Below are positions 8,966-18,079 of a DNA stretch of 64,000 nucleotides, piece by piece (position 1 is the stretch's first letter; each line of letters begins with the position of its first letter). Origin of the DNA: Methylocystis sp. Sn-Cys (GTDB taxonomy: Bacteria; Pseudomonadota; Alphaproteobacteria; Rhizobiales; Beijerinckiaceae); NCBI RefSeq assembly GCF_016745395.1, contig NZ_JAERVJ010000001.1, forward strand, positions 806,001 to 870,000. Direction: 5' to 3'. Both the position numbers and the translations under genes were made by a program. The notes under the pieces were generated by a model that saw nothing but the letters and a program-made list of their open reading frames with translations, was not told where the DNA came from and made no database searches.

Positions 8966-10611
8966 GCTCGATTGACGTGGAAAAATGCGTCCTCAAAGCT
9001 CCGAGCACAGTATGTTTCATTCTCGGCATTAGTCTCGGTGACCTGGTAAGCGCACATGACTTCGCCAGCGGGGTCCGTAGCCCAGAGGGCGTCTGGCTTC
9101 TTCTTGACGGTCTTTTGTTCAAGGGCCAGCCCCAGGAAATATGCGAGCGCGGAGCCAACTCCGAAGAAAAATCTTAGGGCAGCATTGGTCGTGTGGGTTC
9201 CGCCTTCCACCGGGTGAGCAACGACATCAATAACTGGTTGCCCCTTCTTGTTGGTGACCAGGTTGCCGTCTTTCATGCGCTGCCGCTCGACGGCCGAATC
9301 CAGGTCCGTGATGATGAGCGTCTTCACGCCGATGAAGTCGAGGAAGATTTCAAAAATATGAGAGTGGGCACCGACCTCGATTACTGAGATGTTTTGAGAC
9401 ATCAAAGGCAGCGGGGCGATTTCAGAATCTGCGAAAGCGGCTGCTTCGTCGATTTGATCAATTTTGCGCATCATCGCAGGAAGGAGGATTCGCTCTGTGT
9501 CACCCTCAACTAAAATCGCCTTGTCGGCGAAAAAAAGCTGCGAGCGATGGAGAGTCAGGTACTGTCTTAGAAAGGTGTAATGCCCGTCTTTCCCCGAGGC
9601 CTTGTACATGGCGCGCAAATCGCGCAGTCCCTTGGCCACAGTGGTTCCGGCGGACTTCTTGAAATACTTGATGTCATCGAATTCGGACTCGGCCACGATG
9701 TGTGCCGAATGCGTCGAGAGAATTGTCTGGAGCGGGCGCTTAATACCGTCCGCGTTTGAAACGGACCGTCCAACGAGGTTCTTGATATTCTTGATGAAGA
9801 TCGCCTGCATCTGCGGATGGGTATGGGCTTCAGGCTCCTCAATGAACAGGAGATTGATGTCAGCGGGTTTCGGCTTATTTCCTCGCTTGAACTCGTTAAG
9901 GATGATCTTGATATCGAAGATCATGCTGATCAAGTTTAGGTAGCCCAAGCCGTTGTAGCTCTCGGGCAGGACGTGCAGTTCTGCTCCCTGCCCGTACATG
10001 ACGGTCGTGTTGCCCTCAAGCAATTCACGATGCTGCAACGTCGACCTAATTTGCAGCTGTGTATCGCCCTCCTTAACCCCGCCAAACCGCCTCACATCGT
10101 CGATGACCTCTTTGAAAAGTTTGTCATAGATGGTGTCGAGTTGGACGTCCGTATCGCTGAGCGCCACCTTAAACGTGTCGAAAACCTCCTCATCTCCGGC
10201 GTCGGATGACATTGCTGAGTAAATCTTCGACGACATCGTCGACAGCGTTTTATCAGTTTCCTTGTTTGAAACCGAGCGACGCGCGGCGATGCGCTTGAAC
10301 GAGATGATGTCGTCGATACGGATAGATTCCTTGATGAGATCAACAAAAATGTCTTCCTGAACCTTCCGCGCGGCATGGTCGAATTGCACGCTTCGCTTAG
10401 CGACTTTGAAATACTCCCTGTGGTTTTCGCGAAGGTATTTGAGAACGTCCTGCGCCTTATCCTTCTTCTTGTCTTGGTGAGCCTTGAAGTCCCTCCGCAG
10501 GATTTCGAGATACTCCGATGAGAGGTGGTACAGGAAGTCCAATACGACCAATTGCGTCGAGGTCATCGGCGCGTCACCGGCCTGCCGCACCGCGTGTTCC
10601 GCTTCCAGCAC
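8962..10611 (-). pseudogene. OLD-family ATPase/TOPRIM nuclease (GajA-like), N-terminus lost
   Basis: OLD-family proteins join an ABC-type ATPase to a TOPRIM nuclease. The visible 549 codons contain the ATPase Walker B region (FIEEPEAHTHPQMQ near 255), the downstream ILSTHSAHIV, and the TOPRIM acidic motifs AILVEGDTER near 370 and ITDLDSAV near 435. The N-terminal ABC segment with Walker A, normally within the first 50 residues, is missing. The frame stays open to 10731 but runs into unrelated GC-rich sequence, and there is no ATG, only the GTG at 10611. The C-terminus is also shifted out of frame. With the adjacent UvrD helicase this was probably a Gabija-like or class 2 OLD system that is now inactivated. 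Confidence 0.75.
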
Positions 10612-10699
10612 GAATGGGTTGGAAGCAGTAAGATGTCCTGGCGGGATGTAAAGTGCTCCTGGCGCGTGTTCTTTCGGAGGCGCATGGACAGGGCCTCCA

Positions 10700-11075
10700 T
10701 TGGGCGCCGGTCGCGCGCCACCAGCACGAGATCATGGCCGCGGCGCGCGAAGCGCTCGGCATAGGCAGGACAACGACGTCATCGTCGTCCGCGACGCCGC
10801 GGCAATGGGGAAGTTCGAGTCCCGGTTTGGGAAGCTTTGGGAGGCGGCGAAGCCGGTCCCGAAGTCCGGCGACCTCCTCGGCAGGGAGGCGCCGAACGGG
10901 CGAGCGGCTTCGCGGTAGTGCGTCGTCAAGGGCAACGTCAACGCCAAGGGCGAGCGGATCTACCACCTGCCCGGAAGCCGTAACTAAAACCAGCGTGGCA
11001 ATGAACGGACCCGAGCGCTGGTTCTGCTCCGCGCAGGAGGCCAAGGCGGCGGGGTGGAGGCCGGCCGGAAGATGA
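10700..11075 (+). pseudogene. Scrap of phospholipase D/thermonuclease-like genes
   Basis: The + strand holds decayed coding text. One frame reads NDVIVVRDAAAMGKFESRFGK, which looks like the tail of a phospholipase D-type nuclease (the stretch after the second HKD motif). After a stop at 10916-10918 the same frame reads KGNVNAKGERIYHLPGSRN, and a shifted frame continues with GPERWFCSAQEAKAAGWRPA. The last two resemble the C-terminus of staphylococcal-nuclease-like exported proteins common on plasmids. No frame is long or complete. It lies where the 5' end of the OLD gene should be, so it marks a recombination junction. Confidence 0.5.
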
Positions 11076-11426
11076 CGGGGAAGAAGCCGCGCAGCAAGAT
11101 TCTTTTGGTCTCGGTCGCCAGCCCCCATAGATCCCCTTACGCCTCCCAAAAATGGAAGCCGCTATCCGTCTCGCCATAACCAACCTCCGGCCTCTCGGTG
11201 TCCACGAAACCGGCAGCAGCTCAAGGAGCGCATCGGAGAGCGGAACGGTAGCGCCATTCCCTTCCCGATTGCCGAACAGAAATTTGCAGCACCTACTTTC
11301 CCCGTGAACTTAACCGGGCGACAGCATATGGCATCCGGACCCGCGGAGTTTTTGCGAAGGGCTTGTGTGTCACGCGCCATTGAGCTTTACTCTCAAAATT
11401 GATGGCCGTGATCTGACGGGGCAGAC
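11076..11426. other. Non-coding stretch
   Basis: I see no plausible gene, RNA or repeat here. It probably contains the promoter of the small secreted protein that starts at 11427. Confidence 0.4.
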
Positions 11427-11723
11427 ATGATACCTGTTGTTTTTCTTGCCTTGCTTCTCACGTCGCTTCCCTACGCTGTCCTGGCGGCAGATATTCGGAC
11501 CTGCGGGGATCAGGGAGCCGACAACCGACCTAATTGGTGCGCGCGACCTGACGGTGCTGGCGGTTTCCAGCAAGGCAAATCCGAATGCAGAAAAATCAGC
11601 GATACGGAGTATGAATACACGCACTGCTCCGGAACAAAAAAGACATATTCGGGAAGTGATAAGTGCTGCACGCAGAGCCAGCAATGCACTGGCGCATTTT
11701 ACGTCGCCACTTGTGTTAGATAG
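11427..11723 (+). CDS. Small exported protein with eight cysteines
   Basis: The 98-residue product begins with a clear signal peptide (MIPVVFLALLLTSLPYAVLAA), leaving a mature protein of about 77 residues with eight cysteines, enough for four disulfides. A CC pair lies in SDKCCTQSQQC. The mature part is rich in Gly, Ser, Thr and Asn and has no membrane segment. I do not recognise the family. Small secreted cysteine-rich proteins include toxins, protease inhibitors and envelope proteins, and nothing here decides between them. An overlapping frame starting at 11437 has no such features. The ribosome binding site is weak. Confidence 0.6.
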   Translation: MIPVVFLALLLTSLPYAVLAADIRTCGDQGADNRPNWCARPDGAGGFQQGKSECRKISDTEYEYTHCSGTKKTYSGSDKCCTQSQQCTGAFYVATCVR

Positions 11724-11843
11724 ATAGGCTAAGGCACGTCAATTTGCAGGGGGCTTAGTTTTACTGTGTCGTAAATCTTGCCGCCGGATTTTTCGTTGAC
11801 AACACGGACATCGGAACAGCCGTAGCACCAAGGCTCGCGCAAC

Positions 11844-12534
11844 CTAATTCGTATGCTCGCGATTGATGAGACGACGTGGCGTTCGGGCCGGATTGGCGGA
11901 TCCGCGAGGTCGATAACCGTCGGATAAGGGAGGCGCTTTGAGGATCGTGGTTTTGACGCCTGAGGGGGGAATCAGACTCCTCTCGGAGACCAGGAATCCA
12001 TAGGCGGCGACACAGAGCGCCATGTGGTGGTGAAAGCCACGCCAACCTCGTCCCTCGTAATGATCGAGCCCGAGTTCTTGTTTGAGTTCCTGATAATCAC
12101 GCTCGATCCGCCAGCGCAGTTTAGTGTGTTTGACTAGCGCTGAGATGGTCGTGTCCGGCGGCAAGGTTGAAAGCCAATATTTGGTTGGCTGGCTTTCACG
12201 CTCGGGCCATTCAACGAGATAACCACTCTTCGGCATGGGGCGCTGAACGCCAATAGTCGCGATGAGCCGGCTGAACCCGAACGGCCGCGAAACGAGAGGT
12301 GAGATTTTCGTTCGTGCCTTCGCGCCATGCTATCTTATCCCAAGCATTTTCAGGGAGCGACATCGCAAGGTCGATTTTTTCGGGAACGCCGGCCTTGCGG
12401 CGGCGCTCGGGATCTTCGGCCCAATTCTCTGGTAGGTAGAGCCGAAAGGCGATCGGCAAGCTTGCGTGATCGTTGGCGACCGACAAGGATACGGCGACCT
12501 GCCAATAGTCTTGTTTCCCGGGTTGCCCGCACAT
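11844..12534 (-). pseudogene. IS701-like transposase, truncated and frameshifted
   Basis: Two overlapping minus-strand frames (12534-12211 and 12236-11844) together give about 230 residues of a DDE transposase. The matching text is DYWQVAVSLSVANDHASLPIAF, then FAAVRVQPAHRDYW, then YWLSTLPPDTTI and LRWRIERDYQELKQELGLDHYEGRGW. That combination is typical of IS701-family transposases. The frame changes near 12225, and the N-terminal part is absent because the gene is cut at about 12535, where the next transposase relic begins. No terminal inverted repeats could be identified, so the element cannot move on its own. Confidence 0.8.
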
Positions 12535-13530
12535 GGTGGGCTATTTCGAAGGGCTCGACAGCGAGCGCGGCATCGCCTCGCGCTACGCCGATTCCTATTC
12601 GCTGCGCGATTTTCTGCGGCTGGCCAACCGGGACAAGGTTCCCGATCACTCGTGGCTGTCGAAGACGCGCTCGCGCCTCCCGCACGACGTTCACGAGAAG
12701 GTCTTCGGCTTCGTATTGAAGCTCGTCGCCGAGCGCGGCCTGCTGAAGGGCGAGCGGCTCGGCGTCGACGGCTCGACCATGGAGGACAACACCGCGTTGC
12801 GCAGCATCGTGCGGCGGGACAGCGGCGAAACCTATCGCGAGATGCTCACGCGCATGGCGACGGAAAGCGGCATAAAGACCCCCAGCGCCAAGGATTTGGC
12901 GCACTTCGACAAGAAGCGCAAAGGCAAGAAGCTATCGAACGACGATTGGGACGAGCAAGAATGACGCCGAGGCGCAGATCGCCAGGATGAAGGACGGGAC
13001 GACGCATCTGGCCTACAAGCCGGAACATGCGGTCGATCTCGACACGGGCGTCATCGTCGCCGCGCCGATCCATGAAGCGGACAAGGACGACACGGCGACA
13101 TTGAACGAGATGAAGATGGCGAAGGACAATCTCTCGGCGGTCGGTCTCGCGCCCACGCGCGACGATCCCTGCGAGATCATTGCGGACAAGGGGTATCACT
13201 CGCGTTCGGTCTTGAAGGACCTCGATGGCGGCGAGTGGAAGAGCCGCATAAGCGAGCCGGCTCCGGCGAAGGGCTATTTGCGCTGGCAAGGCGACGAGGC
13301 GGCGCGGGAGGCGGTCTACGCCAATCGGCGGCGGCTGAAATCGGGCGTCGGGCGCGCGGCCATGCGCAAGCGCGGCGGATTGGTGAACGCAGCTTCGCCC
13401 ATGTGCTGGATCGCGGCGGCATGCGTCGGGCCTGGCTTCGGGGCCGCGAGATAATCGCCAAGCGTTACCTGATCCATGTCGCCGGCTTCAATCTCGGCGT
13501 CCAGATGCGCACCCCCTCACCGGCTGCGGG
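12533..13530 (+). pseudogene. IS1182-like transposase, truncated with two frameshifts
   Basis: Three consecutive + strand pieces spell one transposase: FEGLDSERGIASRYADSYSL to KKLSNDDW (12533-12950), then KNDAEAQIARMKDGTTHLAYKPEHAVD to the SGVGRAAM region (to about 13370), then ERSFAHVLDRGGMRRAWLRGRE to HVAGFNLGVQMR (to about 13515). This is the pattern of DUF772/DDE transposases of the IS1182 type. Shifts fall near 12950 and 13370, and the first residues are missing because the IS701-like piece abuts here. The two relics sit tail-out on opposite strands. Confidence 0.8.
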
Positions 13531-13936
13531 ACGCCGAGAGAACGCGCCGAGGCCGCCAGAAACGACTTTTTGTGCGTCGTTCGAACAGATAGCGCGATGG
13601 CCATCGTCATGATGGCGAGATCGGCGGCGCGCCGACCATGCTCGCCGTGATCGTCGCTCCAGAACCCGATTAATCAAGCTGCGACTTCGTCAACGGGTTG
13701 TTAGTGAGCCCATGGCCTTGCTTTTTTACGCGGGTGGCGTTGCGGTTATCCACTCTGCCTTCGCCCCTAATCTGCTCGCCTCTGGGCAATGAGGGTGAGC
13801 GTTGGCCCCCGCGGCGCTCCGCGCGAGTTCACGCGGAAATGTTTAGCAATCTGACGAGAGTCGGGGCGCTTGACAGTTGCTACGGCTGGCGCGACGATTG
13901 GCCGCAGAAATGGATAATTTTTGTTGGGAATGCTTC
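13531..13936. other. Non-coding stretch after the transposase relic
   Basis: No gene is supported here. Base composition shifts from GC-rich to AT-richer near 13880, where the three-gene cassette begins. The region probably carries the cassette promoter, which I cannot place. Confidence 0.4.
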
Positions 13937-15136
13937 ATGCTAACGCTCAAACACCACAAAGTCATTGCAATGGGCTATGTCTTTCTTGAGGCGAGCACAG
14001 CTACCGCGGCCGAGCCTCCCAATCCGTCATTAGCATCTGTCGTCGTAATGGCCATAAGCGATGCGAGCGCGCTTTCAGCCAGCCCTAAAAGGTTAATCGC
14101 TTTTGAGTCTGCCGGCGCACAAATTCCGAGCAACTTATTGCGCGACCAATCCTTCTTAAAAAGAGCTACGATATTTGACAATATTCCATTGGATAATGGT
14201 CAGCCAAGCTCCGTATCAATGTACGAAGTTCTCAGGAATGCCTCTTCGAGTATTGAGATTGGCGCAGTTTCACTTAGTTCGGACCAAAAGCAAGAGCTTT
14301 CCAAGGCAGAGGGCCTGCTTTACTCAGATTCTAAAATACACTCACCCTCCCCTCAGCTACTTGCGTACTCCAAATACAAGGGTCAAAGCGACGCATTAAA
14401 GCAGAAGCTGACAACTCCTAGTCTATCAAATGCAGATCGCCTACAAATCTTAAATGAGCTGAAGTCAGTTGAGATTGATTGGCGTCTCTATGGCTACAAA
14501 GAAGACGTTGAGCAGGCAATGCAGACCATGAGGCGATATAGCCAGGGGGCTACGACTGAGCTTCGTGATAATTGGATAAAGACGCTGGATGAAGAGACGG
14601 AATTCGATGTTAAAATGCTGGACGCGGCTTTTGGTCGATCTGACTGGTCGCGACTAACTTTCTCCGCTCAAAAATACAATTTGAACGTCAAGGTTTCTTA
14701 TGGCGGCGGGACGTCATCCACAACAGACAAAACCGCGACAATCTCCTTCGATTTCCTCTTTGTGCCGTTGCGCCGATCTGTAATCGAGCATCCTTTCCTA
14801 GTAGACACTGGTTGGCGGTTGAAGGGAGGAGAGCAGGTCATCTCCGACGGTGTCAGTGGTGCATCCGCACGCGAATTGATACCTAAGCTATATACCGCTT
14901 TGGTCCTTATAAAAAACGTCGAAATCGGCCTAACAAGCCCCATGGATGGGGTTTTTATTGATGGGCTGAGTAAAGCGGCTTCCGTGGACATTTCCGGCTT
15001 TGCTGTAAGCAGGGACCTTAGCACTCCAATCTATCAGAGCAAATATGTAGGTGTGCCGCGTGTTTACATTGTCGGAGCCGCGGTTGAGGAGCTGCCTAAA
15101 ATTCCTAATCCAGAACCCGGTCGGATCTGGCCTTGA
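13937..15136 (+). CDS. Exported protein of unknown function, cassette member 1
   Basis: The roughly 399-residue product has a probable signal peptide (KHHK, then VIAMGYVFLEASTATA, cleavage near AAEPP). I do not recognise the family, but it aligns by eye with the next two genes. The shared blocks are WRLYGYKEDVEQAM near 190, SDWSRLTFSAQKYN near 240, a beta-rich stretch with ISFDFLFVPLRRSVIEHPFL, VISDGV, ALVLIKNVEIGL, and a C-terminal VGAAVEELPKIPNPEP. I chose the ATG at 13937 because the signal peptide begins there; an earlier in-frame codon at 13877 would bury it. Codon use is AT-richer than in the flanking chromosome, consistent with transfer. The gene ends 27 bases before the next start. 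Confidence 0.65.
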   Translation: MLTLKHHKVIAMGYVFLEASTATAAEPPNPSLASVVVMAISDASALSASPKRLIAFESAGAQIPSNLLRDQSFLKRATIFDNIPLDNGQPSSVSMYEVLRNASSSIEIGAVSLSSDQKQELSKAEGLLYSDSKIHSPSPQLLAYSKYKGQSDALKQKLTTPSLSNADRLQILNELKSVEIDWRLYGYKEDVEQAMQTMRRYSQGATTELRDNWIKTLDEETEFDVKMLDAAFGRSDWSRLTFSAQKYNLNVKVSYGGGTSSTTDKTATISFDFLFVPLRRSVIEHPFLVDTGWRLKGGEQVISDGVSGASARELIPKLYTALVLIKNVEIGLTSPMDGVFIDGLSKAASVDISGFAVSRDLSTPIYQSKYVGVPRVYIVGAAVEELPKIPNPEPGRIWP

Positions 15137-15162
15137 GATATGAAATAAATGGGAGGGGGAAG

Positions 15163-16566
15163 ATGAACAGATTTTTCTTGGCCACGCTAGTCGCCTGTTT
15201 ATCAACTAGCACCCAAGTCAATGCCTTTACGCCAGAACAGGCAATGTCAGTTTTATACGAAAAACTGCGTGGTACTTTGGGGTTTAGTGGAGAATCAAAG
15301 AAAAACTGGTTGAGTTTATCTATGGTTGGTTCTCTCGTTGATTCTTCCGATCTATCGCAGGTGAATGATCTCGCAAATTTTTGCCCGGATACGCAACCCG
15401 TAATCCAATCTTTTCAACGTGCGCGAAAGATCGACTTAATCTATGAAAAGTTGCTCAATAGCCTTACAGGGCCACTGCGACCTGAGCCGCAAGATGTGAA
15501 GGATGCTCAAGACCGACTGAGAACACGCACCAGCCCGCCAGCTGAAACACCTGAATACTCTGTATGGAAAAGCTATCAAAAGTCATATTCAACGAAATTC
15601 GGCGATCTTTTCACGTCTAAAACGCCAGCGGAACGCGCTCAAAAGCAGAATGAGCTTCTGCAAATAGATAAAGATTGGAAGGTTTTGGGGTATAAGTCTT
15701 ATATTGCAGAAGCATTCAACGTCATCAACGCGAACGACATCAAATATGGAGCTATAAAACAGGAGAACCGGCGCGATGTTCTTAGTTACTATCGGCTCTC
15801 GGGATTAGCCCCAAGCGACACTCCTGGCGCGTTCAAGGCACCCGCATCTGAAGTGTCCCCAACTGTCGATAAATGGGACGATGTGGCAGGGTGGTCCAAA
15901 TTCCTCTACACCAGCAAATCAACAAGTACCGATTTCAATCAATCTACGTCCAATGCGCGTGGATTTGGCGGCCTTAATTTAGGCTTCATAACCATTGTTG
16001 GCGGAGGCGGTAGCGGAAGCGGCTCTACGTCAAAAGTGACGAATGTGGATCAGTTTGACTATAGTTTCGAATTAAAGCGCGTAACAATCCGGCGTCCATG
16101 GCTCGATACAGAAGTTTTCTTTGAGCCGGCAGGTTGGACATGGCGAAAAAGTCCAAATACGGCGCAATTTCCTTATGTCTCCGCCTACGTCGACTCCAAT
16201 GGAAAGCCCGCGGCTCCAACGGAAGTTGTGTACGACAACAAGCCGATCGATTGTGCAATGCTTCCACTTGAATTGGTTATCGCACGGAACCGTTCTTTGA
16301 CGACGACGACAACCAAGCAAACCTATGATGAAACCGTTTCGACGGGATCAGTTTCCGGGGGTGGCGGTTTTTTCGGGATTTTCGGCGGTCACGGCGGCAA
16401 AGATTGGTCATCTATAAAAATATCGGAGACAGGAAACGATGTAACCTTCAAGATAGACGCCCCCGGTATCGCCGTGATTGGGATTATATCTGAAGTGATT
16501 CCGGTTCTCCCAGAGCCAAATCTGCATGATACGTGGCCAGACAATGCCTGGATAAACAAAAAGTAA
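15163..16566 (+). CDS. Exported protein of unknown function, cassette member 2
   Basis: The 467-residue product begins with a clear signal peptide (MNRFFLATLVACLSTSTQVNA). A strong GGAGGGGGAAG precedes the ATG. It shares with its neighbours the WKVLGYKSYIAEAF block near 180, GWSKFLYTSKST near 240, then FDYSFELKRVTIRRPWLD near 300, LPLELVIARNRSL, and a C-terminal IGIISEVIPVLPEPN. It has two additions, both glycine-rich: GGGGSGSGSTSK near 285 and SVSGGGGFFGIFGGHGG near 405. These could be flexible loops. No catalytic motif or membrane helix is visible after the signal. The 35-40 base gaps suggest one operon. Confidence 0.7.
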   Translation: MNRFFLATLVACLSTSTQVNAFTPEQAMSVLYEKLRGTLGFSGESKKNWLSLSMVGSLVDSSDLSQVNDLANFCPDTQPVIQSFQRARKIDLIYEKLLNSLTGPLRPEPQDVKDAQDRLRTRTSPPAETPEYSVWKSYQKSYSTKFGDLFTSKTPAERAQKQNELLQIDKDWKVLGYKSYIAEAFNVINANDIKYGAIKQENRRDVLSYYRLSGLAPSDTPGAFKAPASEVSPTVDKWDDVAGWSKFLYTSKSTSTDFNQSTSNARGFGGLNLGFITIVGGGGSGSGSTSKVTNVDQFDYSFELKRVTIRRPWLDTEVFFEPAGWTWRKSPNTAQFPYVSAYVDSNGKPAAPTEVVYDNKPIDCAMLPLELVIARNRSLTTTTTKQTYDETVSTGSVSGGGGFFGIFGGHGGKDWSSIKISETGNDVTFKIDAPGIAVIGIISEVIPVLPEPNLHDTWPDNAWINKK

Positions 16567-16603
16567 TCCCAAAAAGTGTTGGTTCGGGGCGAGGTTATCC
16601 GCA

Positions 16604-17761
16604 ATGCGCCTAACGAGATGGCTGATCTTTGGAGTTTTCGGTCTCGCAGCTGTGTCAGTAAGCCTAGCTGACGAAGCCGCGGACGAGAGGCGTGCATTCC
16701 TTGAGCAGTTATCTGGCAACCTCAACGGATCGAGCGTAGTAGAGATTCCGGTGGAGCAAGGCCGGCGAGGGTGGTCAGTTGTAATGCTGGCCCCCCCCGG
16801 TGTTTCTCTCGCTGCCCTTACGGAGGGCTACAATGGTGTGACCGCTGATCTCTCGCGCGCTTGGGGAGCTACTGCGGTATTCGATAAACCAGTAGAAATG
16901 CGCAATGGATATGCGGTCCTCGGTCCAAGAACACTAGAAAGCGTCTGGTCGGACTTACTTTCAGATTTGATGCCGGCGACCATAGCGCCGGTAAAACGAA
17001 TGACGCGGAGCGAGGCGGAGAAGTGGCTGTTTGCTCCTCAAGCAGGGCGGCTGCGGCGCCCAAGCACTTTCATGACGGACTATAGGAAGCATGAGGATAT
17101 AATACGAGTCCTCATCGCTGGACGCGATTCTGGATTGTGGAAACTAGACACTCGATTACGCCAGTACAAGACATTTGAAGATGCGTACCGTAACGAAAAC
17201 CTGAGATGGATCAAATTTGGCTACAAGGATGAGATTGATTCGGCCATCAAGGTGATTGACGCAGAGCAAAACACAAAGAAATGGCGAAACTGGCTGCGGT
17301 TGCAGAACGCATACGAGGCATTTCGTGTTCCTATTGATTATACACGCTCAATACCACAAACAATTATCCTTCCTCCTCCTGGAACCTGGGCTGATTCAAC
17401 TGCTTGGTCTCGAGCGTCTGCACTTTCGTTAAGCGGAGTCAGAGTTAATTTCCAGGTAGCTAAAATAAAATTATTTAGGCCTTGGCTTGATTTTGATTTC
17501 CTGATCGATAATCCAGATTTATTCGTTGGCGACAATAGAAACAGAGAGGCGATCGTTAGTGATGGAGTTCAACCCAGCGCGATTAATTTCCCTTCTGGAA
17601 GCGCTTCCGCTATGGTTGATGAGCTCATTCTCGTAAAGCAGATCCGCTTCGAGAGCGATGCAACGACCATATTGAACCATCCTCTGCGTTCATACGCGTA
17701 TCCTGAGGCCGTGAATATCCTTGGTTACGTTGTGAGAACGCTACCAAAACTTCCGCCGTGA
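16604..17761 (+). CDS. Exported protein of unknown function, cassette member 3
   Basis: The 385-residue product starts with a signal peptide (MRLTRWLIFGVFGLAAVSVSLA). Its second half aligns with the two preceding proteins: WIKFGYKDEIDSAIKVI near 205, TAWSRASALSLS near 268, VNFQVAKIKLFRPWLDFDFLID near 285, VSDGV, DELILVKQIRF, and a C-terminal LGYVVRTLPKLPP. Its N-terminal half differs from the others, with LAPPGVSLAALTEGY and a VLGPRTLESVWSDLL segment. The function is unknown. The paralogy with conserved order and export signals suggests that the three act together, for example as subunits of one envelope or secreted assembly. Confidence 0.65.
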   Translation: MRLTRWLIFGVFGLAAVSVSLADEAADERRAFLEQLSGNLNGSSVVEIPVEQGRRGWSVVMLAPPGVSLAALTEGYNGVTADLSRAWGATAVFDKPVEMRNGYAVLGPRTLESVWSDLLSDLMPATIAPVKRMTRSEAEKWLFAPQAGRLRRPSTFMTDYRKHEDIIRVLIAGRDSGLWKLDTRLRQYKTFEDAYRNENLRWIKFGYKDEIDSAIKVIDAEQNTKKWRNWLRLQNAYEAFRVPIDYTRSIPQTIILPPPGTWADSTAWSRASALSLSGVRVNFQVAKIKLFRPWLDFDFLIDNPDLFVGDNRNREAIVSDGVQPSAINFPSGSASAMVDELILVKQIRFESDATTILNHPLRSYAYPEAVNILGYVVRTLPKLPP

Positions 17762-18079
17762 GATGCGGGCGGATGTTGATGAACAATCTATTCACGTTTT
17801 TTGCATCCCGCTTGAGCCTATGAGGCCGAAGGGGTCGCAGTAGCCACTACCCCAAATGTATCTGACACGGCCTTGCAGGCCGGTATCTCGCCAAGCCGCG
17901 TCGTTTGGCGTGTGAGCGCCATGACGTTGAGGCTGCCCATTCTTGGCTTTTCCGCTTCAAGCGCCGCACCGTCGCTCAAGCCAATGAGCTCTAAGCAAGC
18001 GCCTTCTCACCCGGAGCTTGAATTTGGGTCACGCGAGTGGTACACGCATCCTGCCAACGACGTGTGTAATGCTTTGATT
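17762..18079. other. Non-coding stretch between cassette and integrase
   Basis: The only open frame (17873-18094, +) has no homology I recognise, overlaps the integrase end and has no ribosome binding site. I see no repeat or RNA. It separates the convergently transcribed cassette and integrase, so terminators would be expected, but no strong hairpin is evident. Confidence 0.4.

Noticed and set aside
11437-11727. Overlapping frame in the small secreted gene
   Set aside because: It has no signal peptide, its cysteines are few and its composition is Arg/Ser/Thr-rich. The frame at 11427 has a signal peptide and eight cysteines.
13937-17761. Insecticidal toxin complex or contractile injection system genes
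   Set aside because: None of the three proteins shows the large repeat domains, sheath or tube motifs of those systems, and each has a signal peptide.
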